DNA of 64,000 nt from an uncultured Psychrobacter sp. (GTDB lineage: Bacteria > Pseudomonadota > Gammaproteobacteria > Pseudomonadales > Moraxellaceae), in NCBI RefSeq assembly GCF_947495825.1, contig NZ_CANMAH010000002.1, positions 1 through 64,000 on the forward strand, in the 5' to 3' direction. Below are positions 40,775-51,009 of this stretch, one piece after another. The stretch's first letter is position 1. Each line of letters starts with the position of its first letter. The position numbers and the translations under genes were made by a program. A model generated the notes under the pieces. It was not told the DNA's origin. It made no database searches and worked only from the letters and a program-made list of their open reading frames with translations.

Positions 40775-41503
40775 TTACATGTACATACCACCGTTGACGG
40801 GTATAACGGCTCCAGTAATATAACTCGCTTCATCACTAGCCAAGAATAATGTTGCGGCTGCAATATCTTCTGGCTGTCCCAAACGTCCGATAGGTACAGC
40901 ATCCAACATAGAGTTTAGTAAGCGTTCGTCCAGCTCATCTGTCATATCAGTCTCAATCAGTCCTGGTGCCACACAGTTGATAGTTACTTGACGAGAGCCA
41001 ATCTCACGCGCCAAAGTACGACTAAATCCTTCTACGCCTGCTTTTGTAGCAGCATAGTTAGACTGTCCAGCATTGCCCATTTTTGCAACCACTGAACTGA
41101 TATTAATAATACGGCCACGACGCGCTTTCATCATGCCACGTACTGCTCGTTTACTCATGCGATAAACTGAGGTTAGATTGGTGTCAACCACACTGTCCCA
41201 GTCTTCATCTTTCATACGCATTAACAACCCATCTTGGGTAATACCTGCATTATTTACTAATACTTGTACGGCACCATATACACTTTCAATCTCTTCAAAC
41301 AGTTTATCAATTTGTGCCGCATCACGAACATCTAAAACTCGGCCTATACCACCTGAATCATGCAGATAATCATCGATAAGAGCAGCCCCTTTCTCTGTGG
41401 TCGCTGTTCCAATGACGAAATGTCCTTCTTTCGCAAAACGTTTGGCAACAGCTTTACCGATACCGCGACTTGCCCCACTAACTAATACAATCGTACGACT
41501 CAT
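40775..41503 (-). CDS. fabG: 3-oxoacyl-[acyl-carrier-protein] reductase
   Basis: FabG reduces 3-oxoacyl-ACP with NADPH in fatty-acid elongation. This short-chain dehydrogenase has the cofactor loop GASRGIGKA at 10-18, NNAG at 84-87, catalytic S137 with Y150 and K154 (SNYAATKAG), and the C-terminal ITGAVIPVNGGMYM. The length of 242 residues is typical. Its start overlaps the fabD stop by four bases (ATGA), so translation is coupled. Confidence 0.96.
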   Translation of the reverse strand: MSRTIVLVSGASRGIGKAVAKRFAKEGHFVIGTATTEKGAALIDDYLHDSGGIGRVLDVRDAAQIDKLFEEIESVYGAVQVLVNNAGITQDGLLMRMKDEDWDSVVDTNLTSVYRMSKRAVRGMMKARRGRIINISSVVAKMGNAGQSNYAATKAGVEGFSRTLAREIGSRQVTINCVAPGLIETDMTDELDERLLNSMLDAVPIGRLGQPEDIAAATLFLASDEASYITGAVIPVNGGMYM

Positions 41504-42468
41504 GATAACACCTCCATCAATTTTTCCATGCGAGCAGGCTTGTCTACTGGATAACTTGTAATCGGCTGCGTTTGTCGCTTAGCGAGATTACTCAGCACAT
41601 TACCACTACCGCACTCAATTAATATATTTATTTGTTTGTCTGCTAGCTCTTGCATGGTCTTTGACCACAATACAGGCTCACTAAGCTGTTCTGTTAAGGC
41701 TTGTTTAATACTTTGAACACTGGTCTCAATACGAGCATGTCGGTTCTGGATAACAGGAATGTTGGCTTGATCAAATTTAATAGCAGCCAATTCTTCTGCC
41801 AGTGCTTGGCTTGCTGGTTCCATTAATGCGCAGTGTGATGGAACGCTAACTTTTAGAGGAATCGCCTTTTTGCCAGTATTTTGCACCTTATCAATAACAG
41901 CCGTTACCCCAGCAGCATTACCAGATATAACAACTTGGCCTGGACTGTTAAAGTTAGCGGCACCCACAACAGCGCCATCAACATGTTCAGTCGCTTGCTC
42001 ACATAACGTTTCAACGCGACTGTCTTCGAGTCCTAATACTGCTGCCATTGCAGTATCAATATCGGCTACTGCCTCTTGCATCAGTTTGCCGCGCTTATGC
42101 ACCAGTTGCACAGCATCGGTTAATGATATAACACCAGCAGCACAAAGTGCACTATATTCACCTAACGAATGGCCTGCTAAATAAAGAGGCTCTTTGTCTA
42201 GTTTATCTTGCAAGATACGCCATATAGCAATGCTAGCAGCTAATAACGCAGGCTGAGTATATTGAGTCTGGTTCAGCTGTTCTTCATTTTGACATATTGC
42301 CCATAAGTCTTCACCCAAAGCCTTGCTGGCTTCAGCAAAAGTGTCGTGTATTTGTGGGTATATTTCTGCAAGCTCAGCAGTCATATTGACCGCCTGAGCC
42401 CCTTGTCCAGGAAAGATTACTGCAATACGATAGGGTGAGGTTACTACTGTATCAGGTGCAGATGCCAT
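41500..42468 (-). CDS. fabD: Malonyl-CoA:ACP transacylase
   Basis: FabD moves malonyl groups from CoA to AcpP. The active-site serine is in GHSLGEYSAL (S101), the N-terminal loop reads IFPGQGAQAVNM, and the catalytic histidine is in VPSHCALM (about H210). ATG 42468 lies nine bases after AAGGA and gives 322 residues; a TTG two codons upstream is less likely. It heads fabD-fabG. Unlike in E. coli, fabH and plsX do not precede it. Confidence 0.95.
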   Translation of the reverse strand: MASAPDTVVTSPYRIAVIFPGQGAQAVNMTAELAEIYPQIHDTFAEASKALGEDLWAICQNEEQLNQTQYTQPALLAASIAIWRILQDKLDKEPLYLAGHSLGEYSALCAAGVISLTDAVQLVHKRGKLMQEAVADIDTAMAAVLGLEDSRVETLCEQATEHVDGAVVGAANFNSPGQVVISGNAAGVTAVIDKVQNTGKKAIPLKVSVPSHCALMEPASQALAEELAAIKFDQANIPVIQNRHARIETSVQSIKQALTEQLSEPVLWSKTMQELADKQINILIECGSGNVLSNLAKRQTQPITSYPVDKPARMEKLMEVLS

Positions 42469-42547
42469 AGCCAATATTCCTTAAGTAATTGAAGATATTC
42501 TTAAAATAGACTGAGGATAATTATAAAACAAAATTCTAATGTGTCAC

Positions 42548-42607
42548 TTATTACAGCGAGTTATTATAAACTATACACTGCTATGCATAATTATTATAGC
42601 GAGTCAT
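42548..42607. repeat. 17-bp direct repeat pair upstream of fabD
   Basis: Copies at 42548-42564 and 42591-42607 read TTATTA(C/T)AGCGAGT(T/C)AT, matching at 15 of 17 positions and offset by 43 bp, about four helical turns. Each contains a leftward -10-like box (TATAAT or TGTAAT). They could be tandem operator or promoter units controlling fabD-fabG. Confidence 0.5.
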
Positions 42608-42727
42608 AAAATCACAGTAATACAAACTGAATAAATCACCGAAAATACTATCAACAAAACTTTATGACTATTAAACCATTGTTATAAGCGCTTCTTAACA
42701 GAGATAGACTCATAAATGACACATAAT

Positions 42728-42782
42728 AAAAAACCAAGCTATCCAGCTATCTTACATACGATAGCGAAATAACTTGGTTTTC
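42728..42782 (-). terminator. Terminator after rpmF
   Basis: A long imperfect hairpin: AAAACCAAG outer arms and GCTATC/GATAGC inner arms around an eight-base loop, with a small internal loop. Leftward it ends in TTTTTTATTATG. It separates rpmF from the fab operon. Confidence 0.78.
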
Positions 42783-42883
42783 GTAAGCTCAATATGAACT
42801 GTTTAACAATAAATATATTGGATAGCAGTAAATAAATAAAAGTACTACCACCACCGTATACCAACTATCAAACAGACAATAAT

Positions 42884-43066
42884 TTAAGCTTCTTGACTAA
42901 CCTTAAACAGTTGACGACCACGATAAAAACCATCTTTAGTCATATGATGACGACGATGTTTTTCACCAGTAGTCGCATCTACGCTTAGCTCAGCCACGCT
43001 CATATGGTGGTGTGAACGGCGCATGTCACGACGAGAACGGCTTTTACGACTTTTTTGAACAGCCAT
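42884..43066 (-). CDS. rpmF: 50S ribosomal protein L32
   Basis: L32 is a small protein of the large subunit. The 60-residue sequence has the bacterial pattern [20 protein letters not shown] and a C-terminal [16 protein letters not shown]. It has no CxxC zinc pairs. AGGAG precedes the ATG. It lies 359 bp after yceD on the same strand. Confidence 0.96.
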   Translation of the reverse strand: MAVQKSRKSRSRRDMRRSHHHMSVAELSVDATTGEKHRRHHMTKDGFYRGRQLFKVSQEA

Positions 43067-43425
43067 GATATAGCTCCTATACTTAAAGGGACAAGCTTGA
43101 AATTCAGCTTTAATCGATACTGACAGAGGCTATATAATCACAACAACCTAAGTCTTACGCATCATCAAATATTTTACGATATGCATCAAACACTAACTAA
43201 TTATAGAATCTATAGATAATTTGGTTAATTTTTAACTGCATATAGTATGTTGCCAGAATGCAATAAACCGGACATTATACGCATGTTTAGACGAATAATA
43301 AAGCATTGACTTCTATTCTTATGTACAAAGAAGATAAAAAACCATTGTTAATAAGAAAACCACTCATACAACTTCATGGTTATGATTAATGCTTCAAACT
43401 ACTCGCTATCTTTATATAGCTACTG
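43067..43425. other. Intergenic region between yceD and rpmF
   Basis: These 359 bases are unusual, because the two genes are often adjacent. A perfect leftward TATAAT (43274-43279) with a GC-rich discriminator (GTCCGG) suggests a separate rpmF promoter with a leader of about 200 bases; its -35 is weak. No gene was found. Confidence 0.45.
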
Positions 43426-44016
43426 CTATAATTTACCTTTTAAAGCTGCTAATGCTGCAAAAGGATTTTCACTCTCTTCTTCCTCAGGTATTTCACCAAA
43501 TTGTTCAACCACCATTTCACAATCATCATGTTTTGGTGCCAATGGTGTCTTTAATAATATTTCATCTTCTATCAGTTTTTTGAGAGGTAACAAACGCTCA
43601 GGTATTTGCTCAGTAATAATCTCATTTAACAATAAATAGTCTTGCTCATTATCAATCAACCTTACTTGGTTCTCATCATCAAGCAAAGCAATATCATAGT
43701 TATCCGTAAGATCAATTTCAACAGGTTGCAAACAGCGCTGACAGGTCAACCAAATATTACCTGTTAATTTAAAAGCAAAATGTAAAACATTATTATGACG
43801 GTATAAATTAGCATCCAAGTTTAATTTTGGTTGCTCATGTTCACTTGTTAAAAGTTTGGCTAGTCGCTCAAAACTTGCAGGCGCAACCTCACCTTGCCAA
43901 TCAAATCCGCTATCTGCCCATTTATCTAAGGAGATCTGTTCTGGCATATTTACAGATGTAACCGTGCTAGTTTCATTATTCTGAGTAGTTTCAAGGTTCT
44001 TTGAAGTACTTGACAT
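43426..44016 (-). CDS. yceD: YceD family protein (DUF177)
   Basis: The family is linked to 23S rRNA or 50S accumulation and usually encoded beside rpmF. The 196-residue protein has the TCQRCLQPVEI motif (C92 and C95) and an acidic EILLKTPLAPKH. Its C-terminus NPFAALAALKGKL is characteristic. The first 25 residues are a polar, low-complexity extension. Precise function is unproven. Confidence 0.88.
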   Translation of the reverse strand: MSSTSKNLETTQNNETSTVTSVNMPEQISLDKWADSGFDWQGEVAPASFERLAKLLTSEHEQPKLNLDANLYRHNNVLHFAFKLTGNIWLTCQRCLQPVEIDLTDNYDIALLDDENQVRLIDNEQDYLLLNEIITEQIPERLLPLKKLIEDEILLKTPLAPKHDDCEMVVEQFGEIPEEEESENPFAALAALKGKL

Positions 44017-44173
44017 ATGGCGCCTCGTGGTTCAAAACGGTGTATAATATTGCTTGCCATACTAACGGAAAGCCCAATACGACGCTAGCGCTAGTATGTT
44101 ACGATTTTTGTTACCAATCAAAATACTTTCTAAAAAAATATCTTTCTTGCCTATTTAATTGATTTGCTTATCT

Positions 44174-44971
44174 ATGAACAACCAGTCTCAACACATCGAT
44201 TTTTCTACAATATTGACCCCTACTAATTCTGCCACACTTTTGAATCAACTAACCACCCTAGAAAGTCTACCTATCGAGGACTTTGATAGTGAAAGTTTGT
44301 CTTTATCTGATAGAAAAGTTATTACCTCTCAAAACAAGCTGATCAGTTATTTAATAATCTCACAGCAGCAGTGGCAATGGTTAAATAGTATTTGCACTGA
44401 CTATCAGAGTAATGTTGACAGTCAATCTGTAAACACTTTACAAACTTACAAGGATTTTGAGCACACTCTTACTGATTGGCTGATATCACTGTTTAATACT
44501 TTGTTTTTAGAGCAAAAGGTAGAGTTAGTACGCGGTGAGCAAGAACCAGAATATTTTCCAATACAAGGGGGTCAGCCTGCACGTATTGAATTTGCTCATG
44601 GTTTTTTTGCAAGCGCCTTGCACGAAATCAGCCATTGGTGCGTCGCTGGTCGTAAGCGTAGGCTATTAAACGACTTTGGCTACTGGTATGCCCCAGATGG
44701 ACGAACAGTAGCACAGCAGCAAGCTTTTGAGCGTGTAGAGATTAAACCGCAAGCACTAGAATGTTTATTCACCCTTGCCTGTGGACACTCTTTTCAAGTC
44801 TCACAAGACAACTTATCTGCTGACTTTGATACCAGTACGAGTACATTTGCTTACGATGTATATATGAAAGCTAAAGAGTACGTTGCCAAACCCCATACTC
44901 TACCGCGCGACGCAAAGACATTACTGGCTGCATTACTTTTAATTTGTACGTCTAACCAAATCAATATGTAG
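44174..44971 (+). CDS. epmC: Elongation factor P hydroxylase
   Basis: EpmC hydroxylates the beta-lysylated lysine of elongation factor P. The metal-binding HEISHW (H150, H154) follows EFAHGFFASAL, and the family blocks DFGYWYAPDGRT and LFTLACGHSFQVS are present. ATG 44174 is preferred to a TTG five codons upstream; neither has a strong ribosome-binding site. The N-terminal 35 residues are poorly conserved. It is divergent from yceD. Confidence 0.9.
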   Translation: MNNQSQHIDFSTILTPTNSATLLNQLTTLESLPIEDFDSESLSLSDRKVITSQNKLISYLIISQQQWQWLNSICTDYQSNVDSQSVNTLQTYKDFEHTLTDWLISLFNTLFLEQKVELVRGEQEPEYFPIQGGQPARIEFAHGFFASALHEISHWCVAGRKRRLLNDFGYWYAPDGRTVAQQQAFERVEIKPQALECLFTLACGHSFQVSQDNLSADFDTSTSTFAYDVYMKAKEYVAKPHTLPRDAKTLLAALLLICTSNQINM

Positions 44972-45194
44972 TTATAATTTGCATTGGTGTTCAAATGATG
45001 AAGCGATATTACGTTAACGATTTTCTACCGCTCTTAACGCCTTACTACTAAATATAAAGTAACCTTACGCTATACTATATAAACAATCACCCTTTTATCT
45101 GGTAATAAAAGCTCTAAAAGTTTTATTATTAGAGATGATAAACGTTATTGTTAGCTGTTCACTAAAACGTATAATTATAAAGTAAGGAGTAATC

Positions 45195-45815
45195 ATGCAA
45201 GTATTCTATATTCACCCAGATAATCCACAGCCGCGTCTCATCAATCAGGCAGCTGAGCTGCTACGTAAAGATCAACTAATTATCTATCCGACCGATACCA
45301 GCTATGCTTTTGGCTGTCGTTTGGGCGCAAAAGACGCTCTAGAAAAGTTAAAAATGATACGCGAACTTGATGATAAGCATCAATTTACCTTACTTTGCCG
45401 TGACTTAAGCGAAATCGCTAACTATGCTACGGTGGATAATGTTCAATTCAAACAGCTTAAAGCACATACTCCAGCGCCCATTACTTTTATTTTAAATGCT
45501 ACCAAAGATGTACCCAAAAAACTGGCTCACGCTAAGAAAAAAACCATCGGTATTCGAGTGCCCAGTAATTCAATCGCCCAAGCGCTTTTAGAAGCAATGG
45601 ATGAGCCTATTTTAACCAGTTCATTAATACTGCCTAACCGCGAAGATATACTTGATGATCCTTTTGAGATTGAAGAATTACTGGGTAATCAAATCGATGG
45701 TCTAATTAATGCAGGTGTAAAGACTACTAAGCTGACTACTATTGTAGATATGACTAGCAGTCAGCCTGAGATTATTAGACAGGGTGCTGCCAATGTCGAT
45801 TCGCTGCTATTGTAA
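45195..45815 (+). CDS. YciO/Sua5/YrdC family protein
   Basis: The 206-residue protein has the YrdC-like threonylcarbamoyl-AMP synthase fold: LIIYPTDTSYAFGCRL at 29-44, KHQFTLLCRDLSEI, and THTPAPITFILNAT-like TPAPITFILNA. The C-terminal end lacks the Sua5 domain and resembles E. coli YciO, whose activity in t6A synthesis is weaker than that of TsaC. AAGGAG precedes the ATG. It is likely a YciO orthologue rather than the main TsaC. Confidence 0.85.
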   Translation: MQVFYIHPDNPQPRLINQAAELLRKDQLIIYPTDTSYAFGCRLGAKDALEKLKMIRELDDKHQFTLLCRDLSEIANYATVDNVQFKQLKAHTPAPITFILNATKDVPKKLAHAKKKTIGIRVPSNSIAQALLEAMDEPILTSSLILPNREDILDDPFEIEELLGNQIDGLINAGVKTTKLTTIVDMTSSQPEIIRQGAANVDSLLL

Positions 45816-45833
45816 TTAACCAAAAACTTAACA

Positions 45834-45869
45834 TAAAAAAAGGCTCCAATTAAATTGGAGCCTTTTTTT
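45834..45869. terminator. Bidirectional terminator after rplQ and yciO-like gene
   Basis: AAAAAAAGGCTCCAAT and ATTGGAGCCTTTTTTT pair perfectly with a short TTAA-type loop. It ends the entire leftward ribosomal cluster and the rightward yciO-like gene. Confidence 0.95.
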
Positions 45870-45893
45870 GTATATTAAATCGTCAATATAGAA

Positions 45894-46253
45894 TTAGTCA
45901 CGATCAACTAGTTCTACATAAGCCATTGGCGCGTTGTCACCATCACGGTAACCGCATTTTACAATACGCAAATAACCACCTGGACGAGTTTGGTAACGAG
46001 GACCTAACGTGCCAAATAGTTTGCCTACCATAGCTTTGCTACGCATACGACTAAATGCTAAACGACGATTTGCAACGCTGTCTTCTTTAGCCATAGTGAT
46101 TAATGGCTCAGCAACGCGGCGTAGTTCTTTAGCTTTTGGTAATGTTGTTTTGATCAGTTCATGCTCAAATAATGAGTTGGTCATGTTCTGAAACATTGCC
46201 TTACGATGACTGCCGGTACGACCCAGCTTGACTCCACTCTTACGATGGCGCAT
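45894..46253 (-). CDS. rplQ: 50S ribosomal protein L17
   Basis: The start [24 protein letters not shown] is diagnostic for L17, a large-subunit protein near the exit tunnel. At 119 residues its length is typical. It is the last gene of the alpha operon, 19 bp after rpoA, and is followed by the strong terminator at 45834. Confidence 0.97.
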   Translation of the reverse strand: MRHRKSGVKLGRTGSHRKAMFQNMTNSLFEHELIKTTLPKAKELRRVAEPLITMAKEDSVANRRLAFSRMRSKAMVGKLFGTLGPRYQTRPGGYLRIVKCGYRDGDNAPMAYVELVDRD

Positions 46254-46272
46254 AGTCAGATATCCTTAAAGT

Positions 46273-47280
46273 TTAACGGCTACGATAAGAAAAGCGATCA
46301 TCAACACGTAAATCAGCTGGTGGCCAGTTGTCTAGACGCATCCCAAGCTCTAAATCTTTAGACGCTAGTACGTCTTTGATTTCGGTCAATGATTTCTTAC
46401 CAAGATTTGGGGTTTTTAGTAGTTCAGTCTCTGAACGTTGTACCAAATCACCGATATAGTAAATGTTTTCAGCTTTCAAGCAGTTGGCTGAGCGAACCGT
46501 TAGTTCAAGATCATCCACAGGGCGTAAAAGCACTGGATCAACCTCTTCTTTTTCTTTCACAGGCTCAGGCGCTTCTTCAGCTTCTAGGTCAACAAAGATA
46601 GAAATCTGTTGTTGCAAAATAGTGGCTGCTTTACGAATTGCTTCTTCTGGATCTATAGTGCCATTAGTTTCAAGCTCAACGATAAGACGATCAAGATCAG
46701 TACGCTGCTCAACGCGAGCGTTTTCAACCTGATAAGCAACACGTAGCACAGGACTAAAGCTTGCATCAAGCTTTAAGCGTCCAATTGCTTTAGTATCACC
46801 ATCTTCACGGCGCTGGTTTGCTGGCTCATATCCACGACCCATTACTACGCGCAAACGCATCTTAAGATGACCACGATCACTTAACGTACCCAACACCAAA
46901 TCTGGATTGATGATGTCCACGTTGTGCGGTAACGCGATGTCTGCAGCAGTAATAGTGCCTGGACCTTGTTTATCCAAGGTCAAGAATACTTCATTTTGGT
47001 CATGAAGCGTAATTGCTAAGCCTTTTAAGTTCAAAAGCAAATCAAGCACGTCTTCTTGTAGTCCTTCAAGCGTTGAGTATTCATGGTCAACACCATCAAT
47101 CTCGGCTTCAATGACTGCAGCACCAGGTAATGAAGATAATAAGATGCGACGTAGAGCATTACCTAAAGTATGCCCAAAGCCGCGTTCTAACGGTTCGAGC
47201 GTGACTTTCGCAATCGTTTCATTAACCGTATCCACGTTAATGGCGTTCGGCGTTAGAAACTCAGTTGCATTTAGCATCAT
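46273..47280 (-). CDS. rpoA: RNA polymerase alpha subunit
   Basis: The alpha subunit nucleates polymerase assembly and contacts UP elements and activators. The N-terminal domain carries [23 protein letters not shown]; the C-terminal domain (about 250-325) has the helix-hairpin-helix [41 protein letters not shown]. The two domains are joined by an acidic linker ([17 protein letters not shown]). The length of 335 residues is normal. GAGG lies seven bases before the first of two tandem ATGs. Confidence 0.98.
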   Translation of the reverse strand: MMLNATEFLTPNAINVDTVNETIAKVTLEPLERGFGHTLGNALRRILLSSLPGAAVIEAEIDGVDHEYSTLEGLQEDVLDLLLNLKGLAITLHDQNEVFLTLDKQGPGTITAADIALPHNVDIINPDLVLGTLSDRGHLKMRLRVVMGRGYEPANQRREDGDTKAIGRLKLDASFSPVLRVAYQVENARVEQRTDLDRLIVELETNGTIDPEEAIRKAATILQQQISIFVDLEAEEAPEPVKEKEEVDPVLLRPVDDLELTVRSANCLKAENIYYIGDLVQRSETELLKTPNLGKKSLTEIKDVLASKDLELGMRLDNWPPADLRVDDRFSYRSR

Positions 47281-47361
47281 GATGTCACCTCGATTTATTA
47301 AACTGGTTTAATTAACGTTAATTGCTCAACGCCATGATCATGACATTGAGCGGTACGTCAT

Positions 47362-48003
47362 TTACTTAGAGTATAGCTCAACGATCAAGCTTTCATTGAT
47401 TTCAGCAGGTAGATCAATACGATCAGGTGCTTGTTTAAACGTACCTTGTAGTTTGCTGTGATCAACATCTAGCCATTCTGGAATACCACGTTGTGACGCT
47501 AATTCAATAGCGTTTTTGATACGTAGCTGTTCGCGAGATTTCTCTTGGATAGCGATGACATCACCATCTTGAAGCTGAATTGATGGAATGTTCACACGAA
47601 CAAACTCATCACGGCCAGCTTTTTTTACCATAACAGCGCGGTGGCTGACTAGCTGACGTGCTTCGGCGCGAGTTGAGCCAAAGCCCATGCGGTAAACTAC
47701 GTTGTCTAGACGACTCTCTAGCATAGCTAGTAGGTTTTCACCAGTAGCACCACGCTTACGAGCAGCTTCTTTATAGTAATTAGCGAACTGACGTTCTAGT
47801 ACACCGTAGATACGCTTAACTTTTTGTTTTTCACGTAGCTGCAAAGAGTACTCTGAGCTTTTGTTACGGCTCACACCGTGTTGACCAGGTGGACGTCCAG
47901 CTTTCTTTGTTTTTACGTCATATGGTTTAACACCAGACTTAAGGCCTAAGTCTGTACCTTCACGACGTGATAATTTGAGTTTTGGTCCAATATAGCGGGC
48001 CAT
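47362..48003 (-). CDS. rpsD: 30S ribosomal protein S4
   Basis: S4 starts 30S assembly by binding 16S rRNA and, in E. coli, represses the alpha operon. The sequence has [24 protein letters not shown] and the S4 RNA-binding domain [28 protein letters not shown] at about 95-122. The N-terminal zinc cysteines are absent, as in other C-minus S4 proteins. At 213 residues it is a few longer than E. coli S4 (206). Confidence 0.97.
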   Translation of the reverse strand: MARYIGPKLKLSRREGTDLGLKSGVKPYDVKTKKAGRPPGQHGVSRNKSSEYSLQLREKQKVKRIYGVLERQFANYYKEAARKRGATGENLLAMLESRLDNVVYRMGFGSTRAEARQLVSHRAVMVKKAGRDEFVRVNIPSIQLQDGDVIAIQEKSREQLRIKNAIELASQRGIPEWLDVDHSKLQGTFKQAPDRIDLPAEINESLIVELYSK

Positions 48004-48051
48004 TGTTATGTCTCCTATAAGCTCTTATAATAAAAAGCTTCGTCTTTAATA

Positions 48052-48441
48052 TTAGACGCGGCGCTTTTTCGGCGCACGGCAACCATTGTGTGGGATTGGG
48101 GTTACATCAGAGATGCTGTTCACTTTATAACCCAATGCACCTAGTGCTCTTACCGCAGACTCACGACCCGGTCCTGGTCCTTTGACCAAAACATCGATAT
48201 TCTTAACACCATATTCTTGAGCTGCTTTGCCAGCAACTTCAGCTGCAACCTGTGCTGCAAATGGTGTAGATTTACGTGAACCACGGAAGCCTTGTCCACC
48301 TGAAGTGGCCCAAGCCAGTGCATTACCTTGACGATCGGTAATCGTAACAATGGTGTTATTAAAAGACGCATGGATATGGGCTACGCCCTCCGATACTGAA
48401 CGACGAGTCACTTTTTTGCGACTACGAGTGTCTTTAGCCAT
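48052..48441 (-). CDS. rpsK: 30S ribosomal protein S11
   Basis: S11 lies on the platform of the 30S subunit near the mRNA exit. The sequence contains [31 protein letters not shown] and the C-terminal [17 protein letters not shown], both characteristic. The length is 129 residues. It follows rpsM by 20 bp. Confidence 0.97.
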   Translation of the reverse strand: MAKDTRSRKKVTRRSVSEGVAHIHASFNNTIVTITDRQGNALAWATSGGQGFRGSRKSTPFAAQVAAEVAGKAAQEYGVKNIDVLVKGPGPGRESAVRALGALGYKVNSISDVTPIPHNGCRAPKKRRV

Positions 48442-48461
48442 CTTTTAGCTTCCTAAGTTAA

Positions 48462-48818
48462 TTATCTTTTGAGAGGGCGTGTCGGACCCTTACGAGTACG
48501 AGCGTTGTTTTTGGTATTCTGACCTCTAACTGGTAAGTTACGACGATGACGAATGCCACGGTAACAACCAAGATCTACCAAACGCTTGATATTCATCGAC
48601 ACTTCACGACGAAGGTCACCCTCAGTCGTGTAATTTGCAATTTGTGCACGGATAGCATCTAACTGTGTATCATCTAACTGACTAACTTTAGTAGTAGGGG
48701 CAATGCCAACTGCTTCTAGAATTTTCTGAGCAGTGGTACGACCTATACCAAAGATGTAAGTTAGTGAAATAACAGCATGCTTATTATCCGGAATGTTTAC
48801 GCCGGCAATACGAGCCAT
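48462..48818 (-). CDS. rpsM: 30S ribosomal protein S13
   Basis: S13 forms part of the head of the 30S subunit and of bridges B1a/b, contacting the P-site tRNA through its basic C-terminal tail. The start [26 protein letters not shown] and the tail [18 protein letters not shown] are diagnostic. The length is 118 residues. It is the first gene of the alpha operon proper, 252 bp after rpmJ. Confidence 0.97.
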   Translation of the reverse strand: MARIAGVNIPDNKHAVISLTYIFGIGRTTAQKILEAVGIAPTTKVSQLDDTQLDAIRAQIANYTTEGDLRREVSMNIKRLVDLGCYRGIRHRRNLPVRGQNTKNNARTRKGPTRPLKR

Positions 48819-49070
48819 TGATTTCTCTCCATTAAAGAAAAATAAGCGTTACTTGTTAATAAGGCATTATTTTTCAGATTTGTTGCTGTCAATACGAAAA
48901 CTTTTATGATAATTATCACTGCTTTGACTCTATAACAAGTCTATTCATTAACGACATTATAAAAGTTTTGCATAAACTACGGCAAGTGGCGGATGATATC
49001 GCATCCGCCGTTATAATTCAAGTATTAATTTCATTTATAGTAAAGCTATGTTCACCTAAACTACTATTTA

Positions 49071-49187
49071 TTAACCTTGACGCTGCTTGTGGCGTGGTTC
49101 TGCTGTGCAAATAACATGTACACGACCTTTACGGCGCACAACTTTACAGCTACCACAAATCTTTTTAACTGATGCTTGAACTTTCAT
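49071..49187 (-). CDS. rpmJ: 50S ribosomal protein L36
   Basis: This small gene encodes 38 residues beginning [21 protein letters not shown] and ending HKQRQG. It carries the L36 zinc-binding pattern C-x2-C (C11, C14), then C27 and H32. It lies between secY and rpsM, as in E. coli. AAGGAG stands before the ATG. Confidence 0.96.
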   Translation of the reverse strand: MKVQASVKKICGSCKVVRRKGRVHVICTAEPRHKQRQG

Positions 49188-49217
49188 AGCATACTCCTTG
49201 AAATATCACACTACTCT

Positions 49218-50564
49218 TTAAGATTGAGTAGGCGACTGAATTAACGTCTGATCATGATATTGATGGGTCATCAAATGCGCTTGAATTTGCGATATGAAAT
49301 CCATTACCACAACCACCATAATCAGTAACGATGTACCGCCAAGATTGAATGGCACTCCAAATGATGATTGAATAACCATTGGCATTAAACAAATAACCGT
49401 CATGTATATCGCACCAATAAAAGTCAATCGGTTTAATACATGATCGAGGTAACGCTGAGTTTGCTGTCCTGGGCGAATACCTGGAATATACGCACCACTA
49501 CGCTTAAGGTTTTCTGCAACTTCACGCGGACTAAATACCAATGCCGTATAAAAATAACAGAAGAAAATAATCATCGCACCAAACAATACAAGATACAGTG
49601 GCTGTCCAGGAGACAATACCAAGGCCATATTTTGTAGTATCTTTTGAGTAAAAGTAGGATCAGTTGAGTGACCCACCCACTGTCCTAAACTCGCTGGAAA
49701 CAACAACAAAGAGCTAGCAAAAATAGCAGGGATAACGCCTGCCATGTTTAGCTTAAGCGGCAAATGTGACTGCTGCTGAGCATAGATTTTACGACCTTGT
49801 TGCTGTTTTTGAGCATAGTTCACTGGTACACGGCGCTGAGCTCGCTCAATATAAACAATACCAGCTGTTACCGCGACTCCTAAGACCACAAAAATAAATA
49901 GCACAATCAAGTTCATTTGTCCTTGATTGACCTGTTCAATAGATTGCGAAATCATACCTGGCGTACCAGCCACAATACTTGCAAAAATGAGCATTGAAAT
50001 ACCGTTACCAACCCCGCGCTCTGTAATCTGCTCACCTAGCCACATCAAGAACATAGCGCCTGCTACTAATGAAGTAACAGCAGGAATATAAAAGGTAAGG
50101 CCAGTAGATAATGTCAAGTTCTGACTGATTAAGCCAGCACACATTCCTAACGACTGTACTAAAGCCAAAGCAAGTGTTCCTTGGCGGGTATACTTGTTTA
50201 GCTTACGTCGTCCTGCTTCACCTTCTTTTTTGAGGGCTTCTAGCGATGGTACTACTGCCGACATCATCTGTACGATAATTGACGCTGAGATATATGGCAT
50301 AATACCAAGTGCCATAATCGACATACGCTCTAAGGCACCGCCTGAAAACATGTTAAACATGCTCAGTATGGTATTTTCGTTACGCGAAAACAGATCAGCT
50401 AAGTTGACCGGATTAATACCTGGTACTGGAATATGTGACCCTAAACGATAAACAATCAATGCGCCGATTAAGAATAATAAACGTGTCCAAAGCTCATCAT
50501 ATTTACGGATGAAGGCAAATGGATTAAGTGGTATACCAGACGATGACATTGATTGTTTTGACAC
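49218..50564 (-). CDS. secY: Protein translocase subunit SecY
   Basis: SecY is the channel of the SecYEG translocon in the inner membrane. Ten hydrophobic helices are apparent, with PGINPVNL near the first and the plug-region [22 protein letters not shown]. The longest frame starts inside rplO, but AGGAG lies seven bases before GTG 50564 ([10 protein letters not shown]), which removes the overlap; ATG 50549 is a lesser alternative. The chosen product is 448 residues. It is four bases downstream of rplO. Confidence 0.95.
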   Translation of the reverse strand: MSKQSMSSSGIPLNPFAFIRKYDELWTRLLFLIGALIVYRLGSHIPVPGINPVNLADLFSRNENTILSMFNMFSGGALERMSIMALGIMPYISASIIVQMMSAVVPSLEALKKEGEAGRRKLNKYTRQGTLALALVQSLGMCAGLISQNLTLSTGLTFYIPAVTSLVAGAMFLMWLGEQITERGVGNGISMLIFASIVAGTPGMISQSIEQVNQGQMNLIVLFIFVVLGVAVTAGIVYIERAQRRVPVNYAQKQQQGRKIYAQQQSHLPLKLNMAGVIPAIFASSLLLFPASLGQWVGHSTDPTFTQKILQNMALVLSPGQPLYLVLFGAMIIFFCYFYTALVFSPREVAENLKRSGAYIPGIRPGQQTQRYLDHVLNRLTFIGAIYMTVICLMPMVIQSSFGVPFNLGGTSLLIMVVVVMDFISQIQAHLMTHQYHDQTLIQSPTQS

Positions 50565-50568
50565 GTTA

Positions 50569-51009
50569 CTACTCCTCGATGCTACCACCAGCAGCTTCGA
50601 TTGCAAGCTTGGCGCCTTTAGTTACTTTAATACCTTTGAAAGTATAAGCTTTAGTAACTTCGCCTGATAACATAACACGGGCACGCTTCATATCATGACG
50701 GATAAGGTTAGCCGCTTTAAGCGTTTCTAGACTAACTACATCACCTTCAATTTTATTCAGTTCAGACAGACGAACTTCAGCAGTCGTCATTGCCATTTTA
50801 CTGGTAAAACCGAATTTTGGTAGGCGACGATATAAAGGCATTTGGCCACCTTCAAATCCTGAGCGAATGCTAGAACCTGAACGCGATTTTTGACCTTTTA
50901 CACCGCGGCCACCAGTCTTACCAAGACCTGAACCGATACCACGACCACGACGTTGGGCAGTTTTCTTTGCGCCAACACCTGGTGATAATTCATTTAATCT
51001 AAGTCCCAT
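50569..51009 (-). CDS. rplO: 50S ribosomal protein L15
   Basis: L15 binds 23S rRNA late in 50S assembly. The glycine- and arginine-rich N-terminus ([25 protein letters not shown]) is characteristic and precedes [17 protein letters not shown]. The length is 146 residues. Its ATG shares one base with the rpmD stop, and its end holds the secY ribosome-binding site. Confidence 0.97.
   Translation of the reverse strand: MGLRLNELSPGVGAKKTAQRRGRGIGSGLGKTGGRGVKGQKSRSGSSIRSGFEGGQMPLYRRLPKFGFTSKMAMTTAEVRLSELNKIEGDVVSLETLKAANLIRHDMKRARVMLSGEVTKAYTFKGIKVTKGAKLAIEAAGGSIEE

Larger units (their letters stand above)
42469..42883. other. Intergenic region between fabD and rpmF
   Basis: These 415 bases hold the rpmF terminator (42728-42782), a pair of direct repeats (42548-42607) and leftward TATAAT-like hexamers in or beside both repeats. 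They evidently contain the fabD promoter. No plsX or fabH fragment was found. Confidence 0.5.
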
